64,000 bases of DNA, taken from Pedobacter jejuensis. GTDB taxonomy: Bacteria; Bacteroidota; Bacteroidia; Sphingobacteriales; Sphingobacteriaceae. The stretch is from contig NZ_RBEE01000043.1 in the NCBI RefSeq assembly GCF_003725795.1, positions 124,001 through 188,000 of the forward strand, in the 5' to 3' direction. Made by a program: the position numbers and the translations under genes. The notes under the pieces are model-generated. The model saw nothing but the letters and a program-made list of their open reading frames with translations. It had not been told where the DNA came from and searched no databases. Numbering within the stretch: position 1 is the stretch's first letter; each line of letters opens with the position of its first letter. Of this stretch, positions 1 through 8,377 are shown one piece after another.

Positions 1-471
1 AAATTTATTAAGCTTTATAACCGGGATTACAACATTCCGCTGGATTTAAAAATTGATGCCGGTAACGAAATTTACCAGCACGTTCCCGAAAATATAAATC
101 AAAAATGGTTTGATTATATTAATGAACCTGGCTTTTTCCGCGATTTGGAGGTTATCCCCGATAGCCAAAAAGTAATTAAAGCCTTACAAGAAAAATACGA
201 TGTTTACATTGTTTCTGCGGCAATGGAATTTCGCAATTCGTTAATTGATAAATATGATTGGCTTGCCGAGCATTTTCCCTTTATAGATTGGCAGCACATT
301 ATGTTTTGTGGTAAAAAAATTGTTGATGCAGATATCATCATAGACGACCGCAGCAAAAACTTTGTTAATTTTAAAGGCAGAACCTTACTTTACACCTCGC
401 CACACAATTTATTGATTACCGAATACGAACGTGTAAATACCTGGGAAGAGGTTGCGGGTTTATTGCTTTAA
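1..471 (+). CDS. 5'(3')-deoxyribonucleotidase-like HAD hydrolase, 3' part
   Basis: The frame is open from base 1 to the TAA at 469-471 (156 codons visible), so the gene begins before the window. The TTG at 145 is internal, because coding sequence continues upstream of it. The protein resembles the cytosolic type C 5'-nucleotidase branch of the HAD superfamily, which removes phosphate from (deoxy)nucleoside monophosphates. HAD motif II is visible as VSAAMEF, motif III as the Lys of FCGKK, and motif IV as IIIDDRSKNF. The nucleophile motif DxD would lie in the missing N-terminus, so catalytic competence cannot be checked here. Predicted to be cytoplasmic. The family call is moderately firm; the exact substrate is not established. 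Confidence 0.75.
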   Translation, partial: KFIKLYNRDYNIPLDLKIDAGNEIYQHVPENINQKWFDYINEPGFFRDLEVIPDSQKVIKALQEKYDVYIVSAAMEFRNSLIDKYDWLAEHFPFIDWQHIMFCGKKIVDADIIIDDRSKNFVNFKGRTLLYTSPHNLLITEYERVNTWEEVAGLLL

Positions 472-592
472 TTATTTTACAAAAATTTAGGGTTGCTTTT
501 TAAATAATATAAGAAATGTAAGAACATTTAAGTTTGCGGATTACTTTAAGTGTTTTTACATTCCTTATATGGTAACTGTTAATGTACTTCAA

Positions 593-2923
593 TTAGAAGC
601 TAAATTCTCCAACCAGGTTTCCATCACTATTTCCTGCCGCCATTGGTAGCACAATTACTTTTCTCTGTTGCTTGCCTGTTGCATAATAAGTGTAAATTTC
701 TGCAGTTACAGTTGTTGGACCGCTGATGTTGATTTGCCTGTCGCCAAAATAATTTACTTCGATTTTGTATTTGCCCTTCACCGCTTTCTTAATCATAAAC
801 TGTTCGGGACCGTAACCAGATGTAAAATCATTACTAATCCGACCACCAATTTTGGTTCCGTTATTTCCGTAATAACCTTTTTCGCCAGTTGGGTCTGTTA
901 ACCACAAATCAATATCGGTATCATTTTTATTCCAATTTAACACTACTCTAATATCCACAGGTAAAGGCTGAATTAATCGCTTATCAATTCCTTTTAAATT
1001 TAGCTTACTTGCATGTTTACTAATCAGATTGTTAATTTCGGAGATGATAATTTCTTCAATTCCTTCATCTCTACTAGAGGTTTGGGCATTATAACTTTGC
1101 GTTAAAACTTTATACAAATTACCTAAAGCTTTCTGATATTGACCGGCATCAGCCAAAGCCAGCGCATAATCGCGGTAACTCTGTGCATCCATCGGGCGCC
1201 ATTGCAAAACCTTTTGGGTTACAAAAATTTCTTCTGCATAATTGCCGGTCTGTTTTAATTTATATGCAAGGGTTTTATATAAATCGGCATTTTCCAAATC
1301 TAAATCGGCAATATTGCTTAAGATAGTCAGTGCCCTTGCACTATCATTCTTTAAGTAAAACCAATTGGCAACATCAAAATAAAACATTGGTGTGGTAATG
1401 TAATTTGGTCTCATTTTTAGATATGCCAGATAAGCACTATCGGGTTTTCCAACCAAACTTTTCATATAATCTTTATCGCTTTTAAACTCAGGTATTATAA
1501 TTTCTGGTTGCTTTTCCGGAACAGCCCGATTGCTGTGTTGAATGCTAACGCCTGCTACTTTTCCTGCCAATGCGTTTGTAAAATCCCTGTTCGCGTTTGA
1601 AACCATGCTTTCTGAACTAATTCTTGCTACAGAACCTGTTACCATCCTTTTTGCTTGAGCGGATGAAGCCATGACAACAACTTCTTTTAATGCATTTTTA
1701 TCTTCCGCTTCTCCAAGCCTTTCAACTAACGGTGGTTCAGCCGCTTTGTCTGCTTGGATTCTTGGCGGAGTTGCCGGACTTGCCTGTGGTGTAGAGCGTG
1801 TTATTGATGAGTTACCTTGGGCTGTTCTATCTGGAAGCGCAACAACCACATTTTCCGGCGTTGGGTATTGCTCTTTTTTCTTTGTAGGTTCTTTGTAATA
1901 AAAATCGGTGTTCCACCAGGTTTTTAAATCTTTGCTCATTGCAACCGCAGCATTTATTAAGTCGGTTTTACGCTCTAAAATACCGGTTCTGCGCTGCTTT
2001 AAAACCGCATCGTACGCAGGGCGTAATTCTGCAGGTGGTGTAATATCGTAACGTAAATAATCATCTAGGTTTTCTAAAACAATCAGGCTTGTATTTCTTG
2101 TTACGATACCAAACTGTTTACTCAAAACACTTATATCATCTTTATTCGCCTCATATTGGATGTCCATTTCGGCTATTTTCTTTTGTGCCCAAACCCTGCT
2201 CACATCGATACTACTTAAAGCATGTTCGGTTGCATTAAGGCGAATGGCTTGCTCTGCATCTACCGTATTACCATAACCAAATTGAAGAACGAACTCCGTA
2301 TTTAAACCATTCATAATTCCGGCTACAGATAAATGTCCGTTTACATTTACATGCATCGAGGGATAAGTTTGCCGAATATCAGTTCCGTTTTTAATGCCTA
2401 AAAACTGAAGATTTTGCTGACTTAATTGCTTAAAAGCATCATCAGTAGAAATCGCATTCAGGTTTACAAACTGACCACCTGTTTTTAGGCTAATGTATTT
2501 CAAGGTGCTATAATCTGCTTTAAGGGATGTATTTATGCAATGAACAGGCTTATTTAATGCGACTGTATTTTTTCCAAAGGTTGATAAGCCATCACTGAAG
2601 AAAAGATATTCATCAGCAGGAAAGTCTCGACCGTTTATTGCACTAAAATTTGTACCGCCATCGTATATAACACTTTCTAGTTTTGCCTTTAAAACCTGCC
2701 AGTTTCCATTGGAAATTGTATATTTTCCGGCGTTTTTAAATCCATTATTTAACAAACCTAATTGAATGGTTAAGTTTTGTTTCTGTTTGATTATTAAATC
2801 CAAAAGCTCCAACTCCTTTTTCGTATCTCGCTGCAAACCGCTTAAAGAGCAATCCCAAATTAAGCCGATTTCATTTGCCCATTGCCGCGGTCGACTTTGA
2901 GTTTTCGGGAAAACATTAACCAA
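593..2923 (-). CDS. vWA-TPR-DUF2135 C-terminal part of the split VIT/vWA protein
   Basis: This 776-codon frame nominally starts at a TTG, but coding similarity continues upstream of it to the in-frame TAA, so it is the C-terminal part of a larger protein. The vWA MIDAS motif DxSxS is present as DCSLS at residues 24-28, with a further Asp at SDG near 111. Residues 411-461 (EVVVMASSAQ... ALAGKVAGVSI) resemble the plug segment of SusC-type TonB receptors. Residues about 500-620 are helical and TPR-like (ATLxDLENADLYKTLAYKL style), and 665-776 match DUF2135 (DIDLWLTDPTGEKGYYGN). Without the signal peptide encoded upstream of the stop, a protein started here would probably stay in the cytoplasm. 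Confidence 0.7.
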   Translation of the reverse strand: MVNVFPKTQSRPRQWANEIGLIWDCSLSGLQRDTKKELELLDLIIKQKQNLTIQLGLLNNGFKNAGKYTISNGNWQVLKAKLESVIYDGGTNFSAINGRDFPADEYLFFSDGLSTFGKNTVALNKPVHCINTSLKADYSTLKYISLKTGGQFVNLNAISTDDAFKQLSQQNLQFLGIKNGTDIRQTYPSMHVNVNGHLSVAGIMNGLNTEFVLQFGYGNTVDAEQAIRLNATEHALSSIDVSRVWAQKKIAEMDIQYEANKDDISVLSKQFGIVTRNTSLIVLENLDDYLRYDITPPAELRPAYDAVLKQRRTGILERKTDLINAAVAMSKDLKTWWNTDFYYKEPTKKKEQYPTPENVVVALPDRTAQGNSSITRSTPQASPATPPRIQADKAAEPPLVERLGEAEDKNALKEVVVMASSAQAKRMVTGSVARISSESMVSNANRDFTNALAGKVAGVSIQHSNRAVPEKQPEIIIPEFKSDKDYMKSLVGKPDSAYLAYLKMRPNYITTPMFYFDVANWFYLKNDSARALTILSNIADLDLENADLYKTLAYKLKQTGNYAEEIFVTQKVLQWRPMDAQSYRDYALALADAGQYQKALGNLYKVLTQSYNAQTSSRDEGIEEIIISEINNLISKHASKLNLKGIDKRLIQPLPVDIRVVLNWNKNDTDIDLWLTDPTGEKGYYGNNGTKIGGRISNDFTSGYGPEQFMIKKAVKGKYKIEVNYFGDRQINISGPTTVTAEIYTYYATGKQQRKVIVLPMAAGNSDGNLVGEFSF

Positions 2924-2947
2924 AAAATAATATCCGGTTGATGCTTT

Positions 2948-3673
2948 TTACATTTGCACTTCAGGCAAATCATTTCTTTTAGGGAGATTAATCGTTAAAC
3001 CATTTTTAGGTTGATAATTGGTTTTATTGATTTCACCAACATAAGTATTTCCATTAGCTTTTAAATCGAAACTGCCGTCGGGTTGTTCTCCTAATTCCGG
3101 TTTTAAAACACTTTCGAAAACAGTTGTTTTTAAAGAGAAATTCTCAATGGGTTGATTATAATCTAGAGGCAGATGATAGCGCAAAACGTTTCCGCTATTG
3201 AAATTTAATTCTTCTTCATAACCCACGATAATGGTTCGGCTGCCATTTGCTGGCAAAGGATAAATCCTTGTACGAAAGTTGTTGCCTTCTACTTTTTCCA
3301 GTAGCCCTGGGTCAACTCGGCGCCGCTCAATGCTCTCGAAAACTTCGGTTGCTTTTGCCTTTTCTACCGGAACGGCTTCACGCATTTTTCCATTTATATC
3401 TAGTGCATAGCGGCTAATGCTTACACCTTCGGGCATCGGAAAAGTTAATTCACCTTCTAAAATCCTATTGCTGTTGTTGAAGAAGGTCATAGTCATAACT
3501 GTTGTTGCTATGTTTCCTGTAATTTGAACATCAATACTTAATTTCTTAAGCTTAACCGCTTCCTTTTGTTGGTCTGTTTCTGCTTGCTGAACTTTGAACA
3601 CCGGCATTTGTGCCTGAACAAAAAATGCAAATAAAATTAAAGGGATGATGATTAAGGTTTTAAATAGTTTCAT
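2948..3673 (-). CDS. VIT-domain N-terminal part of the split VIT/vWA protein
   Basis: A 241-codon frame with a clear signal peptide (MKLFKTLIIIPLILFAFFVQAQ is residues 1-22 by position; hydrophobic core followed by AQA-type cleavage). Residues about 37-165 form a vault protein inter-alpha-trypsin (VIT) domain, recognisable by the ELTFPMPEGVSISRYAL stretch, the EAVPVEKAKA stretch and the FRTRIYPLPANGSRTI stretch. VIT domains are normally followed directly by a vWA domain in secreted or surface proteins. Here translation ends just before the vWA at the TAA at 2948-2950. On its own it would be an exported VIT fragment without its adhesion module. Confidence 0.75.
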   Translation of the reverse strand: MKLFKTLIIIPLILFAFFVQAQMPVFKVQQAETDQQKEAVKLKKLSIDVQITGNIATTVMTMTFFNNSNRILEGELTFPMPEGVSISRYALDINGKMREAVPVEKAKATEVFESIERRRVDPGLLEKVEGNNFRTRIYPLPANGSRTIIVGYEEELNFNSGNVLRYHLPLDYNQPIENFSLKTTVFESVLKPELGEQPDGSFDLKANGNTYVGEINKTNYQPKNGLTINLPKRNDLPEVQM

Positions 3674-3938
3674 AACGGTTTGGCTTTTTTTAATTGATGC
3701 AAAACTTATTATGATTGCATAAATTTATTTTTAAACTGTGCCGGGCCGAAGCGAAAATAGCAGCAAAAACCTAGGTTAATTAAACCTGATAGCAATGTAA
3801 AGCGAAGCAATTTTTTCTATTGCGAAGCTTGAAATGAATAGCAGGAAGAGTGAAACAGATGAAAAACCGAACCTTGCTTTTCTAAAAAATTTGTAACATT
3901 TAACAAAAAATCCGTTCTAAATAAAAAAACTTATAGCT

Positions 3939-4265
3939 ATGTTAGTTACTACAACACCTTCTGTTGAAGGTTCGAAAATTGTAAAATACATTGGTCTTGT
4001 TACCGGTGAAACGATTATTGGCGCAAATATTTTTAAGGATTTATTTGCCGGCATAAGGGATATTGTTGGTGGACGTTCGGGCGCTTACGAACAGGTTTTG
4101 AGAGAGGGTAAAAACACCGCCGTGAGTGAAATGCAACAGTATGCTGCAGCTCTTGGTGCAAATGCTATTGTTGGTGTAGATTTAGATTACGAAACCGTTG
4201 GTACTGGCGGCAGTATGCTTATGGTTACCGCAAGCGGAACAGCTGTAATTTTAGAAAAGTTATAA
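3939..4265 (+). CDS. YbjQ/UPF0145 family protein
   Basis: A 108-residue protein of the YbjQ (DUF74, heavy-metal-binding-like) family, which forms small homopentameric beta-rich assemblies of unknown function. The usual family length is about 105-110 residues, so it is complete. Visible family features are the N-terminal VTTTPSVEGSKIVKYIGLV strand, GETIIGANIFKDLFAGIRDIVGGRSGAYE in the middle (split here by position 30-60), and ALGANAIVGVDLDYE near residue 75. The start is the ATG at 3939, preceded by an A-rich leader. It stands alone, divergent from the VIT/vWA gene, and is followed by a bidirectional terminator shared with pfkA. The family name does not imply a proven metal role. Confidence 0.88.
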   Translation: MLVTTTPSVEGSKIVKYIGLVTGETIIGANIFKDLFAGIRDIVGGRSGAYEQVLREGKNTAVSEMQQYAAALGANAIVGVDLDYETVGTGGSMLMVTASGTAVILEKL

Positions 4266-4268
4266 TTT

Positions 4269-4306
4269 TTATCGGATGAATAAAGTGTTGCTTATTCATC
4301 CGATAG
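4269..4306. terminator. bidirectional terminator between the YbjQ gene and pfkA
   Basis: A 13-bp perfect stem (ATCGGATGAATAA at 4271-4283 and its complement at 4292-4304) with an 8-nt loop, extended by T/A and T/G pairs and flanked by T-rich sequence on one side and A-rich on the other. It lies between convergent stop codons at 4265 and 4311, so it can end both transcripts. Confidence 0.8.
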
Positions 4307-4310
4307 TATT

Positions 4311-5294
4311 TTAAAAGGAAAGGATATCGATAAGTTTTATCCAGGTAGTGCTTACTTTTTCTGCATCAATGTGTTTTATAGCATGATCGAATGGCGTAAA
4401 AATCATTTCTCTGTTCACCTGGCCTGCCATAACATTTTTTTCACCATTTATTAAGCCTTCTACAGCAGACACACCTAATCTACTGGCCAAAACTCTATCC
4501 ATACAAGTTGGTTTGCCGCCACGTTGAATGTGCCCCAAAACAGAAACTTTAGTATCGTAATGTGGGTATTTTGATTGCAAAATTTCGCCAACTTTGAAAG
4601 CGCCACCTGCATCATCTCCCTCGGCCACGATGATAATTTTAGATGATTTATCTCTCCGGCTATGCTCTAGTTTGTGTAAAACATCTTCTACACCCATATT
4701 TGCTTCGGGGATAAGAATGGCTTCGGCACCAACACCAATTCCGCTTCTTAATGCGATTAAACCAGAATCGCGACCCATAACTTCTACAATAAAAAGCCTG
4801 TCGTGAGATTCTGCTGTATCTCTTATTTTATCTACCGCATCAATAACGGTATTAATTGCCGAATCGTAACCGATTGTGAAATCCGTTCCAGCCAAATCGT
4901 TATCAATGGTTCCGGGCATACCTACAATAGGGAAATCGTATTCCTGACCAAAAACATTTGCACCAGTAAAAGTTCCATCACCACCGATAACCACTAAAGC
5001 GTCGATGTTTCTGTTTATTAAATTGTTGTACGCTTTTTTTCTTCCTTCAACGGTTTTAAAAGCTTCGCTGCGGGCAGTTTTTAAAATTGTACCACCACGT
5101 TGGATAATGTTTGCTACCGATTTACGGTCCATTGGCAAACAATCATCATTAATTAAACCTTCGTATCCACGAAGAAAACCTGTTACCTCAATATCATAAT
5201 ATATTGAAGCCCTAACAACAGCTCTTATTGCGGCGTTCATGCCCGGAGAATCCCCTCCGGAGGTTAAAACGCCAATTTTCTTTATCTTATTCAT
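4311..5294 (-). CDS. pfkA: ATP-dependent 6-phosphofructokinase
   Basis: Phosphorylates fructose 6-phosphate to fructose 1,6-bisphosphate in cytoplasmic glycolysis. At 327 residues it has the normal length of the short bacterial PfkA. The N-terminal GVLTSGGDSPGMNAAIRA loop binds ATP. GGDGTFTGA contains Gly where pyrophosphate-dependent enzymes have Asp, so ATP is the expected donor. TIDNDLAGTD carries the catalytic Asp, and MGRDSG and SVLGHIQRGG are also present. The start codon overlaps the stop of the upstream dsbD-like gene (ATGA at 5291-5294), which implies translational coupling within one transcript. Identification is firm. Confidence 0.97.
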   Translation of the reverse strand: MNKIKKIGVLTSGGDSPGMNAAIRAVVRASIYYDIEVTGFLRGYEGLINDDCLPMDRKSVANIIQRGGTILKTARSEAFKTVEGRKKAYNNLINRNIDALVVIGGDGTFTGANVFGQEYDFPIVGMPGTIDNDLAGTDFTIGYDSAINTVIDAVDKIRDTAESHDRLFIVEVMGRDSGLIALRSGIGVGAEAILIPEANMGVEDVLHKLEHSRRDKSSKIIIVAEGDDAGGAFKVGEILQSKYPHYDTKVSVLGHIQRGGKPTCMDRVLASRLGVSAVEGLINGEKNVMAGQVNREMIFTPFDHAIKHIDAEKVSTTWIKLIDILSF

Positions 5295-6976
5295 TTGTTT
5301 GGTTTTTTAGCAAATGCCGAAAGTCCTTTATCCAGATATTGCAAATATTTATCTATGTTAAATTCTACTCCAATTGGAGGAGAAACCAATTCCTTTTCGT
5401 CAGTTCCCAAAAGTACGTAATACGGTTGCGATATGGTATTAAATCTTTCTGCTTGTAAATGCTTAAATTTTTTGCCTACGGTATTTACTCTTGTCTCTAA
5501 AATTTTTGAATCAAATTGCTCATTTTCTGGTAAGCTTGTTTTATCGTCAGTATAAAGTGATACCACGATGTAATCTTCCTTCAATTTCTTTAACACACGT
5601 GGATCAGACCAAACTTTTGCTTCCATTTCTCTGCAATTCACGCAACCATGTCCGGTAAAATCTAAGAAAAGCGGTTTTTTTACTTCTTTAGCATAAGCCA
5701 AAGCTTCCTCGTAATCAAAAAAGCCATCAATTTTTAGTGGGATTTCTAGAAAATCGGCATACTTTCTTTTAGGATGTTTTGGTTCGACTGTTGCTACAGT
5801 CCCTCCATTTTGGTTAAGTACAAAATCTTGAGTTGACAGTGGGGGAACCAAAGCGCTTACCGCCTTTAAAGGTGCTCCCCATAAACCTGGAATTAAATAG
5901 AATGCAAAAACAAATGCAACTCCGGCAAAAAATAACCTAGGGATAGATACATAAGGTAAATCACTATCATGAGAAAATTTTATTTTTCCTAAAAGATAAA
6001 ATCCTAAAATGAAAGAAATAACGACCCAAATTGCGATGAAAACCTCTCTATCTAAGATTCCCCAATGGTAAGCCAAATCTGCAGTTGATAGAAATTTTAA
6101 TGCAAGCGCAATTTCTATCAAACCCAAAACAACCTTAACAGAGTTTAACCATCCGCCTGATTTTGGCAGAGAAGTCATCCAGCTAGGGAATATTGCAAAT
6201 ACCACAAATATTAAAGCCAGGGCAAGTGAGAAACCAAACATGCCCATAATTGGTGCTAAGAAACCACCCGATTGACCAACAGTAACCAATAAAGTACCTA
6301 TTAGTGGACCGGTACATGAAAATGATACTACAGCCAAAGTTGCTGCCATAAAAAAGATTCCAGTCAAACCCTTTGAATCAGACTTTGAATCCATTTTATT
6401 AACAAAAGAACTTGGCAAGGTAATTTCGAATGCGCCTAAAAAAGAAATACCAAATACAAGTAATATTAAAAAGATGAACACATTAAAAAAGCCATCTGTG
6501 GCTAGCTCATTTAAAGCACTGGCACCAAATATTAAAGTAATTAATAAGCCTAAAAACACATAAATTACAATAATTGAAACACCATATATTATTGCGCCTT
6601 GAATGCCTTTACCTTTAGTTTCGGCTCGTTTGGTAAAATAGCTTACCGTTAACGGCACCATTGGAAATATACAGGGAAGTAGAAATGCGATTAAACCAGC
6701 AATAAAGCCGGCTGCAAATATTGACAGTAATGTTTGCGATGAACCTTGTTCTGGTTTTGCGGTTTCTGCCTTCGCCAATGTTGTAGTCGAATCTTTTTTC
6801 GAAGAATCTTTAACAACACTATTTGCAGCACTATCCTGAGCAGAGCCTACCTCTGTAAATTGGATATCATCTGGTACCGCGGCTGTGGTATCCTGAATTG
6901 TATTGGCAAAGCTTACTGATGCCGGCATCGCAATAAATATTGCTGCTAGCATAAGCAAAAATAAAACCTTTTTCAT
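5291..6976 (-). CDS. dsbD: DsbD-like thiol:disulfide interchange protein (beta and gamma domains)
   Basis: Carries electrons from cytoplasmic thioredoxin across the inner membrane to periplasmic reductases. A signal peptide (residues 1-24) and a Ser/Lys/Asp-rich linker are followed by an eight-helix membrane domain. That domain has the paired redox cysteines Cys102 (LLPCIFPMVP) and Cys221 (SFSCTGPL). The C-terminus is a thioredoxin-fold domain with CVNC at 445-448. The N-terminal immunoglobulin-like alpha domain of E. coli DsbD is missing here, and a separate gene for it lies just upstream (7100-7549), as is common in Bacteroidota. Overlaps pfkA by 4 nt. The family is clear; the downstream partners are unknown. 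Confidence 0.92.
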   Translation of the reverse strand: MKKVLFLLMLAAIFIAMPASVSFANTIQDTTAAVPDDIQFTEVGSAQDSAANSVVKDSSKKDSTTTLAKAETAKPEQGSSQTLLSIFAAGFIAGLIAFLLPCIFPMVPLTVSYFTKRAETKGKGIQGAIIYGVSIIVIYVFLGLLITLIFGASALNELATDGFFNVFIFLILLVFGISFLGAFEITLPSSFVNKMDSKSDSKGLTGIFFMAATLAVVSFSCTGPLIGTLLVTVGQSGGFLAPIMGMFGFSLALALIFVVFAIFPSWMTSLPKSGGWLNSVKVVLGLIEIALALKFLSTADLAYHWGILDREVFIAIWVVISFILGFYLLGKIKFSHDSDLPYVSIPRLFFAGVAFVFAFYLIPGLWGAPLKAVSALVPPLSTQDFVLNQNGGTVATVEPKHPKRKYADFLEIPLKIDGFFDYEEALAYAKEVKKPLFLDFTGHGCVNCREMEAKVWSDPRVLKKLKEDYIVVSLYTDDKTSLPENEQFDSKILETRVNTVGKKFKHLQAERFNTISQPYYVLLGTDEKELVSPPIGVEFNIDKYLQYLDKGLSAFAKKPNK

Positions 6977-7055
6977 GTGTGTGTAATTAAGCTGGCGAAA
7001 TTACACAAAACGATTAATCTATATGCAAGCGCAATGCATATTTTACTTAAAACAG

Positions 7056-7082
7056 AAACAGTCCTGAATTCCAGGACTGTTT
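7056..7082 (-). terminator. hairpin terminator after the DsbD-alpha gene
   Basis: Perfect 10-bp stem AACAGTCCTG / CAGGACTGTT (7057-7066 and 7072-7081) with a 5-nt loop. On the minus strand it follows the stop at 7100 and leads into TTCTGTTTTAAG. It separates the birA/DsbD-alpha transcript from the dsbD-pfkA transcript, or acts as a partial attenuator between them. Confidence 0.6.
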
Positions 7083-7099
7083 AATACATTTATTTGTAA

Positions 7100-7549
7100 T
7101 TACTTAACTGGAATGCTGAACTCAACTTCCTCGGGTGGAAGACATTGCCTATCGTTACAAACCATAAACTCTACTTTCCCCTTAACGGCTGTTACACCCT
7201 TATTTAATTTAATTTTTTGTTGAAAAATTACTTGATCTTCAAAGTAACTCACGTTCATTTTAAAAGTATCTTCATACTTAACAATTGCTTTTGGCTCTGT
7301 GGTTTTACCAACAAGGGTAAAATCTTTTGATGGAGAAAATGTAAAAGTAGTTTTAACCGGTCCACCACTTTTTAAATTCTGAGAGTAGATATGCCATTTA
7401 TTATCAATCGAAGCTTTTATGTACAATGTGGCTTCAGTTTTGCTGGTTTTTTTAGCTACGTAAGCCCAGGTTACGGGTTTTTCAATTTGAGCAAATGCGC
7501 CGTTTAGGGTAAACAATACCAGCGATAATACCAAGGTTATTTTTTTCAT
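7100..7549 (-). CDS. periplasmic DsbD N-terminal (alpha) domain protein
   Basis: A 149-residue exported protein with signal peptide MKKITLVLSLVLFTLNGAFAQ. The remainder matches the immunoglobulin-like DsbD alpha domain (often named disulfide bond corrector DsbC in PF11412). The pattern CNDRQCLPPEEVEFSIPV near the C-terminus contains the two redox cysteines, as in E. coli DsbD (CxxxxCYPP type). It is the free-standing counterpart of the domain missing from the dsbD-like gene 124 bp downstream, and probably passes electrons from it to periplasmic thiol clients. Its start is 7 nt after the birA stop, so it is likely cotranscribed with birA. Confidence 0.88.
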   Translation of the reverse strand: MKKITLVLSLVLFTLNGAFAQIEKPVTWAYVAKKTSKTEATLYIKASIDNKWHIYSQNLKSGGPVKTTFTFSPSKDFTLVGKTTEPKAIVKYEDTFKMNVSYFEDQVIFQQKIKLNKGVTAVKGKVEFMVCNDRQCLPPEEVEFSIPVK

Positions 7550-7556
7550 TATGTGT

Positions 7557-8333
7557 TTAATTTGTGTGTATGTATTCTATTTCTTTAAAGTTGAAATGCT
7601 TAATGTTTCCATCAACCTCCATAATTAAATGGCCGCTATCTTCAACTCCTTTTATCTTGCCTTCAAAAACCTGACCATTTTGTATAAAGCTACCTGCTAT
7701 GTCAAAGTAAAGCAACCGCTTTAAGTAATCGTTGTGTAAAATAGCGTATCGCTCCGATTTCAAAATTAAATAGTATTTCTCCATATAAACGAAAATTTTT
7801 TCCATTACATGCTCTAAGTCCAATTCCTCATTTAAAACTAGAAACATTGAAGTTGCTTTTGTGCTTAAATCTTTGCCAAAAGCCTGCTGGTTTATGTTTA
7901 AACCTATACCAACAACTGATGATTTGATAATGGAACCTGTCAGTGCGTTCTCGATAAGTATGCCACCAAGTTTCTTTCTATTGTAATATATATCATTTGG
8001 CCACTTTACAACAACAGGCGAAGGAAGGAAAAATGACAGTGCATCAGCTACCGCTAAACTAACAGCCATATTGAGATAAAACTGCTTTGAAATAGGCAAA
8101 AACGAAGGTTTAAGATAAATGCTTGTACTTATATTTTTTCCTGGTTCCGTTTGCCAAACACTTTCTTGCTGCCCTCTACCCGCAAATTGGTTATCTGCCA
8201 TAATTACAGTTCCCTCGGGTAATGGCTCGGAATTTGAAGCCAAATTCTTTAAATAGTTATTAGTAGAATCAACTTCTTTTAATTTGATTAAATTTTGACC
8301 AACAAATAGTGTCGAAAATGTGTTATTTTGCAA
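7557..8333 (-). CDS. birA: biotin--[acetyl-CoA-carboxylase] ligase
   Basis: Activates biotin with ATP and attaches it to the biotin carboxyl carrier protein of acetyl-CoA carboxylase. The 258-residue protein lacks the N-terminal winged-helix domain of E. coli BirA, so it is a monofunctional ligase and not a repressor. Motifs seen: DSTNNYLKNLA, AGRGQQESVWQTEPGKN (biotin/AMP loop, slightly divergent from GRGRxGRxW), and VVKWPNDIYYNRKKLGGILIE split around residue 110. The start appears to be TTG at 8333; no in-frame ATG precedes the conserved region. It is divergent from rsfS, with 44 bp between them. Confidence 0.93.
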   Translation of the reverse strand: MQNNTFSTLFVGQNLIKLKEVDSTNNYLKNLASNSEPLPEGTVIMADNQFAGRGQQESVWQTEPGKNISTSIYLKPSFLPISKQFYLNMAVSLAVADALSFFLPSPVVVKWPNDIYYNRKKLGGILIENALTGSIIKSSVVGIGLNINQQAFGKDLSTKATSMFLVLNEELDLEHVMEKIFVYMEKYYLILKSERYAILHNDYLKRLLYFDIAGSFIQNGQVFEGKIKGVEDSGHLIMEVDGNIKHFNFKEIEYIHTN

Positions 8334-8377
8334 GTGTTGAATTTATATTATTGTAATTCCCAAATTAAAGCATTTTA

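Larger units (their letters stand above)
593..3673 (-). pseudogene. VIT/vWA surface protein gene split by an in-frame stop
   Basis: Two open frames on the minus strand lie in the same reading frame, separated only by a TAA at 2948-2950. Reading through it gives ...PEVQM-stop-KASTGYYFLVNVFPK..., and the residues after the stop look like the first strand of the vWA domain. The two halves therefore read as one protein of about 1,026 codons: signal peptide, VIT domain, vWA domain, a low-complexity linker with a SusC-plug-like segment, TPR-like helices and a C-terminal DUF2135 domain. A single C-to-T change (CAA to TAA) would explain the interruption. It could be a real nonsense mutation, a sequencing error or, less likely, a readthrough site. 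Confidence 0.75.

Noticed and set aside
3775..3835. GCGAAGCAAT...ATTGCGAAGC near-hairpin upstream of the YbjQ gene
   Set aside because: Pairing is interrupted in the middle and no regulatory role is evident; probably another decayed dispersed repeat.
5585..5605. CACGTG-containing sequence inside dsbD as a third parS
   Set aside because: Only the central six bases match; the flanks do not fit the parS consensus.
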